A DNA stretch of 5,439 nucleotides from Cryomorphaceae bacterium (lineage in GTDB: Bacteria; Bacteroidota; Bacteroidia; Flavobacteriales; Schleiferiaceae), in NCBI GenBank assembly GCA_003445735.1, contig DMCR01000083.1, forward strand, positions 1-5,439. Direction: 5' to 3'. Position numbers and translations under genes: made by a program. Position 1 is the stretch's first letter; each line of letters opens with the position of its first letter. Positions 1-5,439 of this stretch are shown here, piece after piece. The notes under the pieces are model-generated. The model made no database searches and was not told the origin of the DNA. It saw only the letters and a program-made list of their open reading frames with translations.

Positions 1-1091
1 GCATACAAGTAACCTGGACGGTAATCATTAGGGATATCTCCCCAGGAGTTCTTGATGATGTAGAAGAGATTGCCCTCTTGATCTTTCACCATTCCTTGGA
101 TGACCATACCGTGGTCGTCTTGGGTCAAGTAGTTGTCGTACTGCTCTTGACGCATTTCTTGGTCTACAGCCGCCTCCTCGTGGGGAGCACTGTAGACAGC
201 CTGCGCTTCTTCTGAAGACATGTCGCTCCAGCTCTGGTTAGGCATAACGGCGATACCATTTTTTATGGAGAAGCCTTTGTCGCTCACATCACAAGCCCAT
301 GCTACCGGGTAGCCTGCCTCGAGAGAGGTATTAATGGCTTCCATCATTTCGTCGAGTGGTAGATTGTAGGAAGTTCCCCAAGTCCAGTTATCAGGTACTT
401 GGATTTGACATGGTGCGTACATCTCGTGGTGGGTCCAAGAGGTAAGCTGTAAATAGTCGTCTGGGTTGATGCCGATCACCTCATCCGCAAATGAGCGTGG
501 GGTGTAGGTCTTTCCATTGTATCCGAACTGTGCCGGATCGTCTCCAAGGTAGGCGTCCAATACGCCGTTGAATCCTTTTTGCCAGCTTGGGCTAAGCTTG
601 CCGTTCTTGTTGTCAATCACGGCATCTAGGATTCCTTTGAGTGAGGCTTCCATTTCACCGTGGCGGTTGATTTCAGTACCATAGTTCAAACCGCTGTATA
701 CTTCTTGTGGTACCGCGCCGTAGTGTTTGATAACGTAGAGTACATCTGGCAAGGCACCTCCTTGTGCGAAGTTCAAATATCCGTGTAGACGGACGTATTT
801 TTCGGCTTTGTCTTCATACACCTTACGCACGGTATACATTTCTGAGATATCGATAGGCTCTTTGCCCATGCGGATCATCTCACTTTCCACAAAAGAGGTC
901 GTGGCGTAAGACCAACAAGTTCCTGAGGCACCTTGATTTTTTACCGGGGTTGCTTCAATATCTACGATGGTTTCCCATTCGTAGCCTAGGGGTGCATCGG
1001 CACCGTTGTCTTTGACCTTGTTGATCAAATCTACTTGGGCAAAGGCTGCCGTTGAGAACAGTAGGGCAGCGGCAATAGCGTGTAGTTTCAT
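1..1091 (-). CDS. Exported C1B-family cysteine peptidase (bleomycin hydrolase / PepC-like), 3' end off the window
   Basis: Translation from the ATG at 1091 gives 363 complete codons with no stop before the left edge, so the C-terminus is missing. Residues 1-18 (MKLHAIAAALLFSTAAFA) form a signal peptide with a probable signal peptidase I site after AFA, which implies export to the periplasm or beyond. The papain-fold catalytic set is complete: oxyanion Gln53 and nucleophile Cys59 in NQGASGTCWSYA, His327 in DDHGMVI, and Asn348 in KNSWGD. The long stretch between Cys and His, with YNLPLDEMMEAI (242-253) and GYPVAWACDV (260-269), is typical of bleomycin hydrolase/PepC aminopeptidases rather than plain papains. 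Known family members trim peptides from the N-terminus and are often cytoplasmic; the signal peptide here suggests nutrient-peptide processing outside the cytoplasm (inference). It starts 10 bases after the dehydrogenase stop, so it is probably the last known gene of the operon. Comparable proteins suggest some 30-40 residues are missing, including the C-terminal arm that sets exo- versus endopeptidase activity. Confidence 0.93.
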   Translation of the reverse strand, partial: MKLHAIAAALLFSTAAFAQVDLINKVKDNGADAPLGYEWETIVDIEATPVKNQGASGTCWSYATTSFVESEMIRMGKEPIDISEMYTVRKVYEDKAEKYVRLHGYLNFAQGGALPDVLYVIKHYGAVPQEVYSGLNYGTEINRHGEMEASLKGILDAVIDNKNGKLSPSWQKGFNGVLDAYLGDDPAQFGYNGKTYTPRSFADEVIGINPDDYLQLTSWTHHEMYAPCQIQVPDNWTWGTSYNLPLDEMMEAINTSLEAGYPVAWACDVSDKGFSIKNGIAVMPNQSWSDMSSEEAQAVYSAPHEEAAVDQEMRQEQYDNYLTQDDHGMVIQGMVKDQEGNLFYIIKNSWGDIPNDYRPGYLY

Positions 1092-1101
1092 AGTGAGGGT
1101 A

Positions 1102-1989
1102 TTAAATAAATTGTTGACTGACTTTGGCATTTTTCACGCCTTCTGAATAATCGTAGAATCCTTCGCCGGATTTCACCCCTTTCTTACCTGCGGTCACCAT
1201 GTTGACGAGCAATGGGCAAGGGGCGTATTTAGTATTTCCTAGGCCGTCGTAAAGCACATTCAAAATGCTCAAGCAAACGTCGAGGCCAATGAAATCGGCC
1301 AATTGCAATGGACCCATAGGGTGTGCCATACCTAATTTCATGATGGTATCAATCTCTTCGACGCCGGCCACGCCTTCGTGAAGTGCGATAATGGCTTCGT
1401 TGATCATCGGCATCAAAATACGGTTGGCCACGAAGCCGGGATAGTCGTTACAGCTAACAGGAACCTTGCATAGAGCCGCGCTCATCTTCACAACCGCATC
1501 TGTGGTCTCCTTAGAAGTACTGTATCCATTGATGATTTCAACGAGTTTCATTACCGGAACCGGGTTCATGAAGTGCATGCCGATGACTTTGTCCGGGCGT
1601 GAAGTTTGTGCCGCAATCTTGGTGATAGAAATGGAAGAGGTGTTGGAAGCTAGGATACAATTAGCTGGGGCCAATTCGTCCAAGTCCTTGAACAATTGAA
1701 ACTTAATTGCGGTATTCTCTGTAGCGGCTTCGACCACTAAATCAGCTGCCGCCACAGCGGTGCCAAGGTCAGTACCTGTTTGTAATCTATCCAACGCCGC
1801 TGCCTTATCCGCCTCGCTAAGGAGTTCTTTAGCGATCTGACGGTCCATATTCTTACCAATGGTGGCTACGGCACGCTGCAAGGCGTCTTCGCTAATATCA
1901 AAGAGTTGGACGTTAAATCCGCTTTGGGCGAAAACATGTGCGATACCATTGCCCATGGTTCCTGCTCCGATTACTGTGATGTACTTCAT
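1102..1989 (-). CDS. hbd: 3-hydroxybutyryl-CoA dehydrogenase (short 3-hydroxyacyl-CoA dehydrogenase)
   Basis: This 295-residue protein has the normal length for single-function 3-hydroxybutyryl-CoA dehydrogenases, which interconvert (S)-3-hydroxyacyl-CoA and 3-oxoacyl-CoA with NAD(P) in the cytoplasm. The N-terminal Rossmann domain opens with VIGAGTMGNGIA (6-17, glycines 8, 10 and 13), and Asp31 ends the second strand, which favours NAD. Catalytic residues fit the well-studied human enzyme by spacing: Ser118 in SNTSS, His139 in GMHFMNPVPVMKLVE, Glu151, and Asn189 in PGFVANR. The C-terminal helical domain (about 185-285) ends with the usual GxKSGxGFYDY block (271-281). No hydratase domain is fused, unlike FadB. 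The start is 21 bases after the glycosyltransferase stop and the stop is 10 bases before the peptidase start, so it is probably an internal operon gene. Whether it serves beta-oxidation, butyrate-type or amino-acid catabolism cannot be told here; no thiolase or crotonase gene is in view. The symbol is by family, not proven orthology. Confidence 0.96.
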   Translation of the reverse strand: MKYITVIGAGTMGNGIAHVFAQSGFNVQLFDISEDALQRAVATIGKNMDRQIAKELLSEADKAAALDRLQTGTDLGTAVAAADLVVEAATENTAIKFQLFKDLDELAPANCILASNTSSISITKIAAQTSRPDKVIGMHFMNPVPVMKLVEIINGYSTSKETTDAVVKMSAALCKVPVSCNDYPGFVANRILMPMINEAIIALHEGVAGVEEIDTIMKLGMAHPMGPLQLADFIGLDVCLSILNVLYDGLGNTKYAPCPLLVNMVTAGKKGVKSGEGFYDYSEGVKNAKVSQQFI

Positions 1990-2010
1990 GTATTTGGGTT
2001 TGTGTGGTTC

Positions 2011-3435
2011 TTATTTGCCTCGTCCTTGTAAGACAATGACTAAGGTATAGAAGAGGATTTTGATATCGTTAAGAAGGGTAATGTTTTCGGTGTAGATCAA
2101 GTCGTATCGAGCGCGCTCAAGCATTTCTTCCACATTCTCCGCGTACCCAAACTTCACCATTCCCCAGGAAGTGATGCCGGGCTTTACCCTAAGCAAGTAG
2201 CGGTATTGCGGGGCGGATTCTATGATCTGGTCGAAATAGAATTTGCGCTCAGGACGCGGTCCCACGATACTCATATCGCCTCGAAGTACATTGTAAAATT
2301 GAGGCATTTCATCGAGTCGAAACTTGCGCATGGTGCGTCCCCAAGGGGTGATGCGTGGATCATCTTCACTGCTGAGCTTGGGACCTTGGGCTTCGGCATC
2401 CCGATACATGGAGCGCAGTTTAATGATGCGGAAGGTACGTCCGTGTTTGCCTAGGCGTTCTTGAGTAAAGAAAATAGGTCCCTTAGAGCCTACCGCAATC
2501 ATTGTCATGGAAAATAATAGGAATGGAGCGGATAGTAACAAAAGAAGAGCGGCTACTACAATATCAAAGACACGCTTAATAAAAGCTACGTGCGGCTTGA
2601 TAAGCTCACGTTTGACCTCAATGAGCGATCGCCCTAGGCTTTCCATACGGACCTGTCCAGAAATGATGCTGAATACATTTGGGAGGACATGGATACGTAC
2701 GTTAACATTTTCGATGGTACTGATCATTCGGGCAATCAGATCGCTATTGCCGGAAGGGATTGCAATTATGACGTCATCGAAGATGTTGTCATTGAGCAGG
2801 TCGGTTAATTGGGCCGCTGTACCTAAATAAGGTATGGCTTTCATGCGCTCGTCAGTGGTTTTTCCGTCTAGGGATAAATACCCTTTGAAGTCATAGCCTT
2901 TACTACGGTCCCTCGTAAAGGTGGTCAATAAATCTGCCGCTTCCTTGCCGGAACCAATGATAAGGGTGGGGAAGGTGAGCTTCTTTTTGTCGATGAGGAT
3001 GCGCACTCTGGTGCTCCAAATTAATCGAAAGCTCATGCTGATACACAACAATACGGTCACGTAGGTCCCCAGGGTGAGATAGTACTGGCTGTAGTTTTTG
3101 ACAAAATCATCTAGGAAAATGGCGAAGAAGAGCAATACGGCTGTGATCATCACGCCTGCGACAGTGTTAAATACGAGGGTGAGTCTGGATTTACGCGCCA
3201 AATCTCTATATATGCCGCTCAGTCCACTGATGCCTAGGAATACTAATGAGGTTAGTACTAGCCCGAGAAAGAACTTGGAGTCGAACTTGATGGCTACCTC
3301 ATGCCCAAATCTTATAGGCTCTACATGGATCTTACGAACGATGTGCAAGGCGGTGTAGGCCAGGGCTCCACTGAGGGTATCGGTGAATAGGTAGGCCCAG
3401 AATTGGACCCTTTCTATGCGCTTAGAAAAACTCAA
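2011..3435 (-). CDS. Polyprenyl glycosylphosphotransferase (WcaJ/WbaP-type sugar transferase starting exopolysaccharide synthesis)
   Basis: This 474-residue inner-membrane enzyme would transfer a sugar-1-phosphate from a UDP-sugar to undecaprenyl phosphate, the first step of exopolysaccharide, capsule or O-antigen repeat-unit assembly. Four hydrophobic segments lie near 12-33, 54-75, 86-108 and 118-140. A cytosolic Rossmann-like domain follows (TLIIGSGKEAADLL, 157-170; about 155-275). The catalytic bacterial sugar transferase domain fills 284-474: a hydrophobic, probably re-entrant helix with Pro304 (289-313), GPIFFTQERLGKHGRTF (319-335), KLRSM (339-343), the DEMPQ block with the Asp375-Glu376 pair that serves catalysis in this superfamily, and VGPRPER (391-397). 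Everything needed looks intact. The sugar specificity cannot be read from sequence. The start is TTG at 3435-3433: an in-frame stop lies four codons upstream, the only start-like codon between is this TTG, and the first in-frame ATG is codon 96, inside the third membrane segment. That TTG overlaps the lipoprotein stop, so translation is probably coupled. Confidence 0.95.
   Translation of the reverse strand: MSFSKRIERVQFWAYLFTDTLSGALAYTALHIVRKIHVEPIRFGHEVAIKFDSKFFLGLVLTSLVFLGISGLSGIYRDLARKSRLTLVFNTVAGVMITAVLLFFAIFLDDFVKNYSQYYLTLGTYVTVLLCISMSFRLIWSTRVRILIDKKKLTFPTLIIGSGKEAADLLTTFTRDRSKGYDFKGYLSLDGKTTDERMKAIPYLGTAAQLTDLLNDNIFDDVIIAIPSGNSDLIARMISTIENVNVRIHVLPNVFSIISGQVRMESLGRSLIEVKRELIKPHVAFIKRVFDIVVAALLLLLSAPFLLFSMTMIAVGSKGPIFFTQERLGKHGRTFRIIKLRSMYRDAEAQGPKLSSEDDPRITPWGRTMRKFRLDEMPQFYNVLRGDMSIVGPRPERKFYFDQIIESAPQYRYLLRVKPGITSWGMVKFGYAENVEEMLERARYDLIYTENITLLNDIKILFYTLVIVLQGRGK
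3432..3435 (-). other. TTGA start-stop overlap coupling lipoprotein and glycosyltransferase
   Basis: On the minus strand the bases TTGA contain both the TTG start of the glycosyltransferase (3435-3433) and the TGA stop of the lipoprotein (3434-3432). No purine-rich ribosome binding site precedes it (AAACTGTTGTA). This is the non-ATG version of the common ATGA overlap and suggests that ribosomes finishing the lipoprotein re-initiate on the transferase. Confidence 0.8.
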
Positions 3436-4298
3436 TACAACAGTTTAATGTTATCAATATACGTTGTAGTCGTGTCCTGAGAAGTATTGATGCTTCCAAA
3501 GAACAGGTGGTAATCTTGGGCGGCGGGGTACGCACTTACTTCAGTAACGAGATTGATATATACTTTATTCCATTGATCGTTGGGAAATAAAGTAACCACC
3601 GGCGCTTGAATGCTTTGCAGCGGTTCGTTGGCGAAAATCCCGAAGGTTAGTGCTACGTCAGTCTTGTAGTCAATTTCCATCCAAACATTTGCCCCATATT
3701 TCGGTAAATCAAAGGCTTGTAAGGTCTTGAACTCCCCTCGCGTTGTTGGGGGAAGTACATATTTTCCGCTCTTGTTTGGCCACTCGCCATTAATATTCAA
3801 CGCCTCATCCATCTCGGAGGTCAATTGCAGCGTAGTATCGCTCTTAATGGTGTGCACGTAGTTTAAGCCGACGTCGTCAAAGTCTTCCAAGACCTCAATG
3901 GTATAAACTGTATTGTACTCGAAGGTGGTCCTAGTACTGGCCACATTCCTCGTGCTTTGTGCTGCTAAATCCCAGGTTACACTATTAGGCGACAGCATCT
4001 CGTATTGATTGCGCTGTGCGTATGATCCATTGAGGTTAATTCCGGGGATGAACCGGATAGTGGTATTATCTCTGGCAAAGACAGGAATGGTACATGGAGG
4101 GGTAAAAGCTCCCATTTGCTCGCCATCTTGTTCGATCCAGAGCGTTGTCAATTTTGAAGAAGCGGTGCCTTGGTTAGTCTTGGGTGCGACCATCAGGGTG
4201 TCTACGGTGAGGTAGGCGACTTCAGGCGCGGGTTGAACGTCGCAACTGTTTAGCAGCAGTGGGAGGACGGCGATGGCCAAGACTAGGCTGTTTTTCAT
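3432..4298 (-). CDS. Putative lipoprotein with two beta-sandwich-like regions, unnamed Bacteroidota family
   Basis: I do not recognise a named family. Starting at the ATG at 4298 gives 288 residues: a lipoprotein signal peptide MKNSLVLAIAVLPLLLNSC with lipobox LNSC and acylated Cys19. An in-frame TTG three codons upstream would only lengthen the N-terminus and is less likely. Residues about 25-110 look like a PEGA-type or Ig-like small beta domain (LWIEQDGEQMGAF 53-65, PCTIPVF 68-74, FIPGINLNG 83-91). Residues about 135-288 look like a jelly-roll domain of the carbohydrate-binding-module kind: an EDFDD opening (138-142), VWMEIDYKTD (205-214), DQWNKVYINL (241-250) and a terminal YIDNIKLLY (280-288). 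No catalytic motif is visible. The +2 residue is Asp, an inner-membrane retention signal in E. coli, but that rule is not reliable in Bacteroidota; I see no clear lysine/acid-rich surface-export signal after Cys19. It is the first gene of the operon and is coupled to the transferase, so an envelope-polysaccharide role is possible (inference). Confidence 0.85.
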   Translation of the reverse strand: MKNSLVLAIAVLPLLLNSCDVQPAPEVAYLTVDTLMVAPKTNQGTASSKLTTLWIEQDGEQMGAFTPPCTIPVFARDNTTIRFIPGINLNGSYAQRNQYEMLSPNSVTWDLAAQSTRNVASTRTTFEYNTVYTIEVLEDFDDVGLNYVHTIKSDTTLQLTSEMDEALNINGEWPNKSGKYVLPPTTRGEFKTLQAFDLPKYGANVWMEIDYKTDVALTFGIFANEPLQSIQAPVVTLFPNDQWNKVYINLVTEVSAYPAAQDYHLFFGSINTSQDTTTTYIDNIKLLY

Positions 4299-4304
4299 GG
4301 AATT

Positions 4305-4312
4305 CAAAGGTA
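4305..4312 (-). promoter_or_regulatory. Candidate -7 box TACCTTTG before the lipoprotein gene
   Basis: Read on the minus strand this is TACCTTTG, an exact match to the Bacteroidota -7 element TAnnTTTG. Only six bases (AATTCC) separate it from the ATG at 4298, so transcription would begin at or just before the start codon. I found no convincing TTG/TTTG -33 element at the usual distance upstream, which lowers confidence. Confidence 0.5.
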
Positions 4313-4315
4313 GTC

Positions 4316-4328
4316 ATTGGGTTCCAAT
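4316..4328. repeat. Short palindrome ATTGG-GTT-CCAAT
   Basis: A perfect 5-base inverted repeat with a 3-base spacer lies just upstream of the minus-strand -7 box. It could be an operator half-site, but five paired bases arise easily by chance. Confidence 0.25.
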
Positions 4329-4334
4329 TCTATT

Positions 4335-4347
4335 TTGTTAAAAACAA
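4335..4347. repeat. Short palindrome TTGTT-AAA-AACAA
   Basis: A second perfect 5-3-5 inverted repeat, centred 19 bases from the first. It is AT-rich and could be a regulator site or simply low-complexity sequence. Confidence 0.25.
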
Positions 4348-4402
4348 CCCTTATTTAGTCCCAATAATCCCTTCCTGAGCGCGTAATTTCAACCTTGTGA
4401 AA

Positions 4403-5041
4403 ATGACTGATTCCTCCATTCATCAGGGCCAGCGAGCCATTTTATGTAATACCTTAAAAGAGAAGGGTATCGCTGGTGATCTCGTATTGCAGGCGATGAA
4501 TAGAATTCCAAGGCATTGGTTTTTGGAAAGTGGTTTTCACCAGCATGCCTATCAAGACAAGGCCTTTCCCATCGCTGCAAATCAGACCATTTCTCATCCC
4601 TCTACGGTGGCTTGGCAAAGCGAATTATTAGAAGTAGAACGGGGTCAAAAAATCCTGGAGATTGGCACGGGGAGTGGGTATCAAGCGGCCGTCCTGTGTG
4701 AATTAGGTGTGAGGCTATTTACTATCGAACGTCAGAAGGAGCTCTTCGATTTTTCTCAGCAGATGCTGCAAATGTTGGGGTATAGGGCGGAACAAAAGTT
4801 TGGTGATGGATTCAAAGGCATGCCCGTTTTTGCCCCATTTGATCGCATTATAGTTACCTGTGGCGCACCTTATGTTCCAAAAGAGTTGCTCAAGCAGCTT
4901 AAGCCCAGAGGTATTATGATCATACCTGTGGGCGAAGGCACACAAAAGATGGTTCGCATCCAGAAAAAAGCCGACGGCACCTTTGTTCAAAAGGTGTTGG
5001 GAGATGCAGCCTTCGTTCCCATGCTCAAAGACCGCGAGTAA
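4403..5041 (+). CDS. pcm: Protein-L-isoaspartate O-methyltransferase
   Basis: This 212-residue cytoplasmic enzyme transfers a methyl group from S-adenosylmethionine to isoaspartyl residues formed by ageing, which starts their return to normal aspartate. Visible signatures are PRHWF (36-40), the substrate-binding AYQDKAFPIAANQTISHPS stretch (49-67, with Ser64 in the conserved QTIS), SAM motif I LEIGTGSGYQ (85-94), the acidic Glu109 in FTIER that should hold the ribose, DRIIVTCGAP (147-156), and LKPRGIMIIPVG (166-177). Length is normal for the family. The ATG at 4403 is preferred; an in-frame GTG two codons earlier at 4397 would add only two residues and cannot be excluded. The stop at 5039-5041 is followed after 14 bases by the smpB start, and a pcm-smpB neighbourhood is familiar from Bacteroidota, so the two may be partly co-transcribed. 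Confidence 0.96.
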   Translation: MTDSSIHQGQRAILCNTLKEKGIAGDLVLQAMNRIPRHWFLESGFHQHAYQDKAFPIAANQTISHPSTVAWQSELLEVERGQKILEIGTGSGYQAAVLCELGVRLFTIERQKELFDFSQQMLQMLGYRAEQKFGDGFKGMPVFAPFDRIIVTCGAPYVPKELLKQLKPRGIMIIPVGEGTQKMVRIQKKADGTFVQKVLGDAAFVPMLKDRE

Positions 5042-5043
5042 CG

Positions 5044-5051
5044 TACCTTTG
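5044..5051 (+). promoter_or_regulatory. Candidate -7 box TACCTTTG before smpB
   Basis: An exact TAnnTTTG match lies in the 14-base pcm-smpB gap, four bases (CGGT) before the smpB ATG. It would give smpB its own promoter in addition to read-through from pcm, with almost no 5' leader. No clear -33 element is visible within the end of pcm. Confidence 0.45.
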
Positions 5052-5055
5052 CGGT

Positions 5056-5439
5056 ATGAAATCTGTTGAGATCAAAAATAAACGCGCCAAGTTCAATTAT
5101 GAATGGCTGGATACCTATACTGCGGGACTACAACTTGTAGGTACCGAGGTTAAGAGCATTCGTATGGGCAAAGCATCCATCGCGGAAGCGTATTGCTACA
5201 TGAGCAAAGGTGAATTATTCATCAAAGGCATGAACGTGACGGAATGGTCCCACGGAAACATCTTCAACCATAATCCGACGCGAGAACGCAAGCTACTCTT
5301 GAGTAAAAGAGAGCTCGACAAAATCGATAAGGCCCTCAAAGATCAGGGTATTACAGTGGTTCCCACAAAACTCTTTATTAGTGAAAAAGGCTGGATAAAG
5401 CTGAATATTGCGGTGGCAAAAGGGAAGAAGAATTACGAC
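5056..5439 (+). CDS. smpB: SsrA-binding protein SmpB, 3' end off the window
   Basis: From the ATG at 5056 the reading frame stays open for 128 codons to the right edge; the family is usually about 150-160 residues, so the basic C-terminal tail is missing. SmpB binds tmRNA (SsrA) and delivers it to stalled ribosomes for trans-translation, which tags the unfinished protein for degradation. Diagnostic blocks are IKNKRAKFNYEWLDTYTAGL (6-25), GTEVKSIRMGKASIAEAYC (29-47), the NHNPTRERKLLLSKREL stretch (71-87), VVPTKLF (101-107), and AKGKKNYD (121-128), which normally leads into a K/R-rich helix. The oligonucleotide-fold core is complete. No ribosome binding site is seen. The tmRNA gene is not in the window. 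Confidence 0.97.
   Translation, partial: MKSVEIKNKRAKFNYEWLDTYTAGLQLVGTEVKSIRMGKASIAEAYCYMSKGELFIKGMNVTEWSHGNIFNHNPTRERKLLLSKRELDKIDKALKDQGITVVPTKLFISEKGWIKLNIAVAKGKKNYD

Larger units (their letters stand above)
4299..4402. promoter_or_regulatory. Divergent intergenic region between the lipoprotein operon and pcm
   Basis: This 104-base AT-richer gap lies between two divergently read genes and so must hold the promoters for both. It contains one TACCTTTG box for the minus-strand operon and two 13-base palindromes. On the plus strand the best candidate for pcm is TATTTTG at 4331-4337, one base short of the TAnnTTTG consensus and about 65 bases before the ATG; I consider it weak. No Shine-Dalgarno sequence precedes either start, as is normal in Bacteroidota. 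Confidence 0.6.

Noticed and set aside
1026..1033. TAGATTTG on the minus strand, a TAnnTTTG match inside the peptidase gene
   Set aside because: It falls within codons 20-22 with no start codon just downstream, and a few such matches are expected by chance.
1466..1699. A plus-strand open frame opposite the dehydrogenase
   Set aside because: It is a shadow of a conserved coding region whose catalytic residues are read on the minus strand.
2507..2830. A 107-codon open frame on the plus strand
   Set aside because: It lies fully antisense to the well-supported glycosyltransferase, and its protein has no domain, signal or recognisable motif.
4299..4307. Upstream TTG start for the lipoprotein at 4307
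   Set aside because: The ATG at 4298 gives a typical MK-start lipoprotein signal peptide, and the TTG would overlap the candidate -7 box.
4397..4402. GTG start for pcm
   Set aside because: It adds only Met-Lys before the ATG at 4403; with no ribosome site for either, the ATG is the simpler choice.
4516..4701. A plus-strand open frame in another frame inside pcm
   Set aside because: It overlaps SAM motif I of pcm in a different frame and has no independent support.
4715..4990. A 91-codon minus-strand open frame
   Set aside because: It is antisense to pcm, where the methyltransferase motifs are clear; the sequence has no family features.
1..5439. Search for CRISPR arrays, tRNAs, insertion sequences and long repeats
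   Set aside because: No regularly spaced repeats, cloverleaf-like arms, transposase motifs or terminal inverted repeats were seen; nearly all bases are in six ordinary genes.

Overview
The window looks like an ordinary chromosomal stretch of a Bacteroidota bacterium, most likely in the Flavobacteriales. Four signs point there: a pcm-smpB pair, an exported bleomycin-hydrolase-type peptidase, a lipoprotein of a style common in that phylum, and TACCTTTG boxes matching the Bacteroidota -7 promoter element (TAnnTTTG) with no Shine-Dalgarno sequences. The order-level placement is a guess from protein flavour; no rRNA or other phylogenetic marker is present. No mobile element, CRISPR array, tRNA or rRNA was seen.

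Layout. Four genes occupy the minus strand from about 4300 down to the left edge. In transcription order they are a lipoprotein of unnamed family (4298-3432), a membrane phosphoglycosyl transferase that starts polysaccharide assembly (3435-2011), a 3-hydroxybutyryl-CoA dehydrogenase (1989-1102), and an exported C1B cysteine peptidase (1091 to the left edge, 3' end missing). The junctions are a 4-base overlap, 21 bases and 10 bases, so the four are probably one operon. A gap of about 100 bases with small palindromes separates this operon from a divergent plus-strand pair: pcm (4403-5041) and smpB (5056 to the right edge, 3' end missing).

How the genes fit together. The lipoprotein and the glycosyltransferase are translationally coupled through a TTGA overlap and plausibly work together at the cell envelope, one starting glycan synthesis on a lipid carrier and the other a surface or periplasmic beta-sandwich protein that may bind glycan or protein. 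The dehydrogenase (acyl-CoA metabolism) and the peptidase (peptide trimming outside the cytoplasm) have no obvious link to that role. Pcm (repair of damaged aspartyl residues) and SmpB (ribosome rescue with tmRNA) are both quality-control housekeeping genes. Nothing amounts to a clearly new system; the most interesting items are the lipoprotein-transferase pair and the start-proximal promoter boxes.
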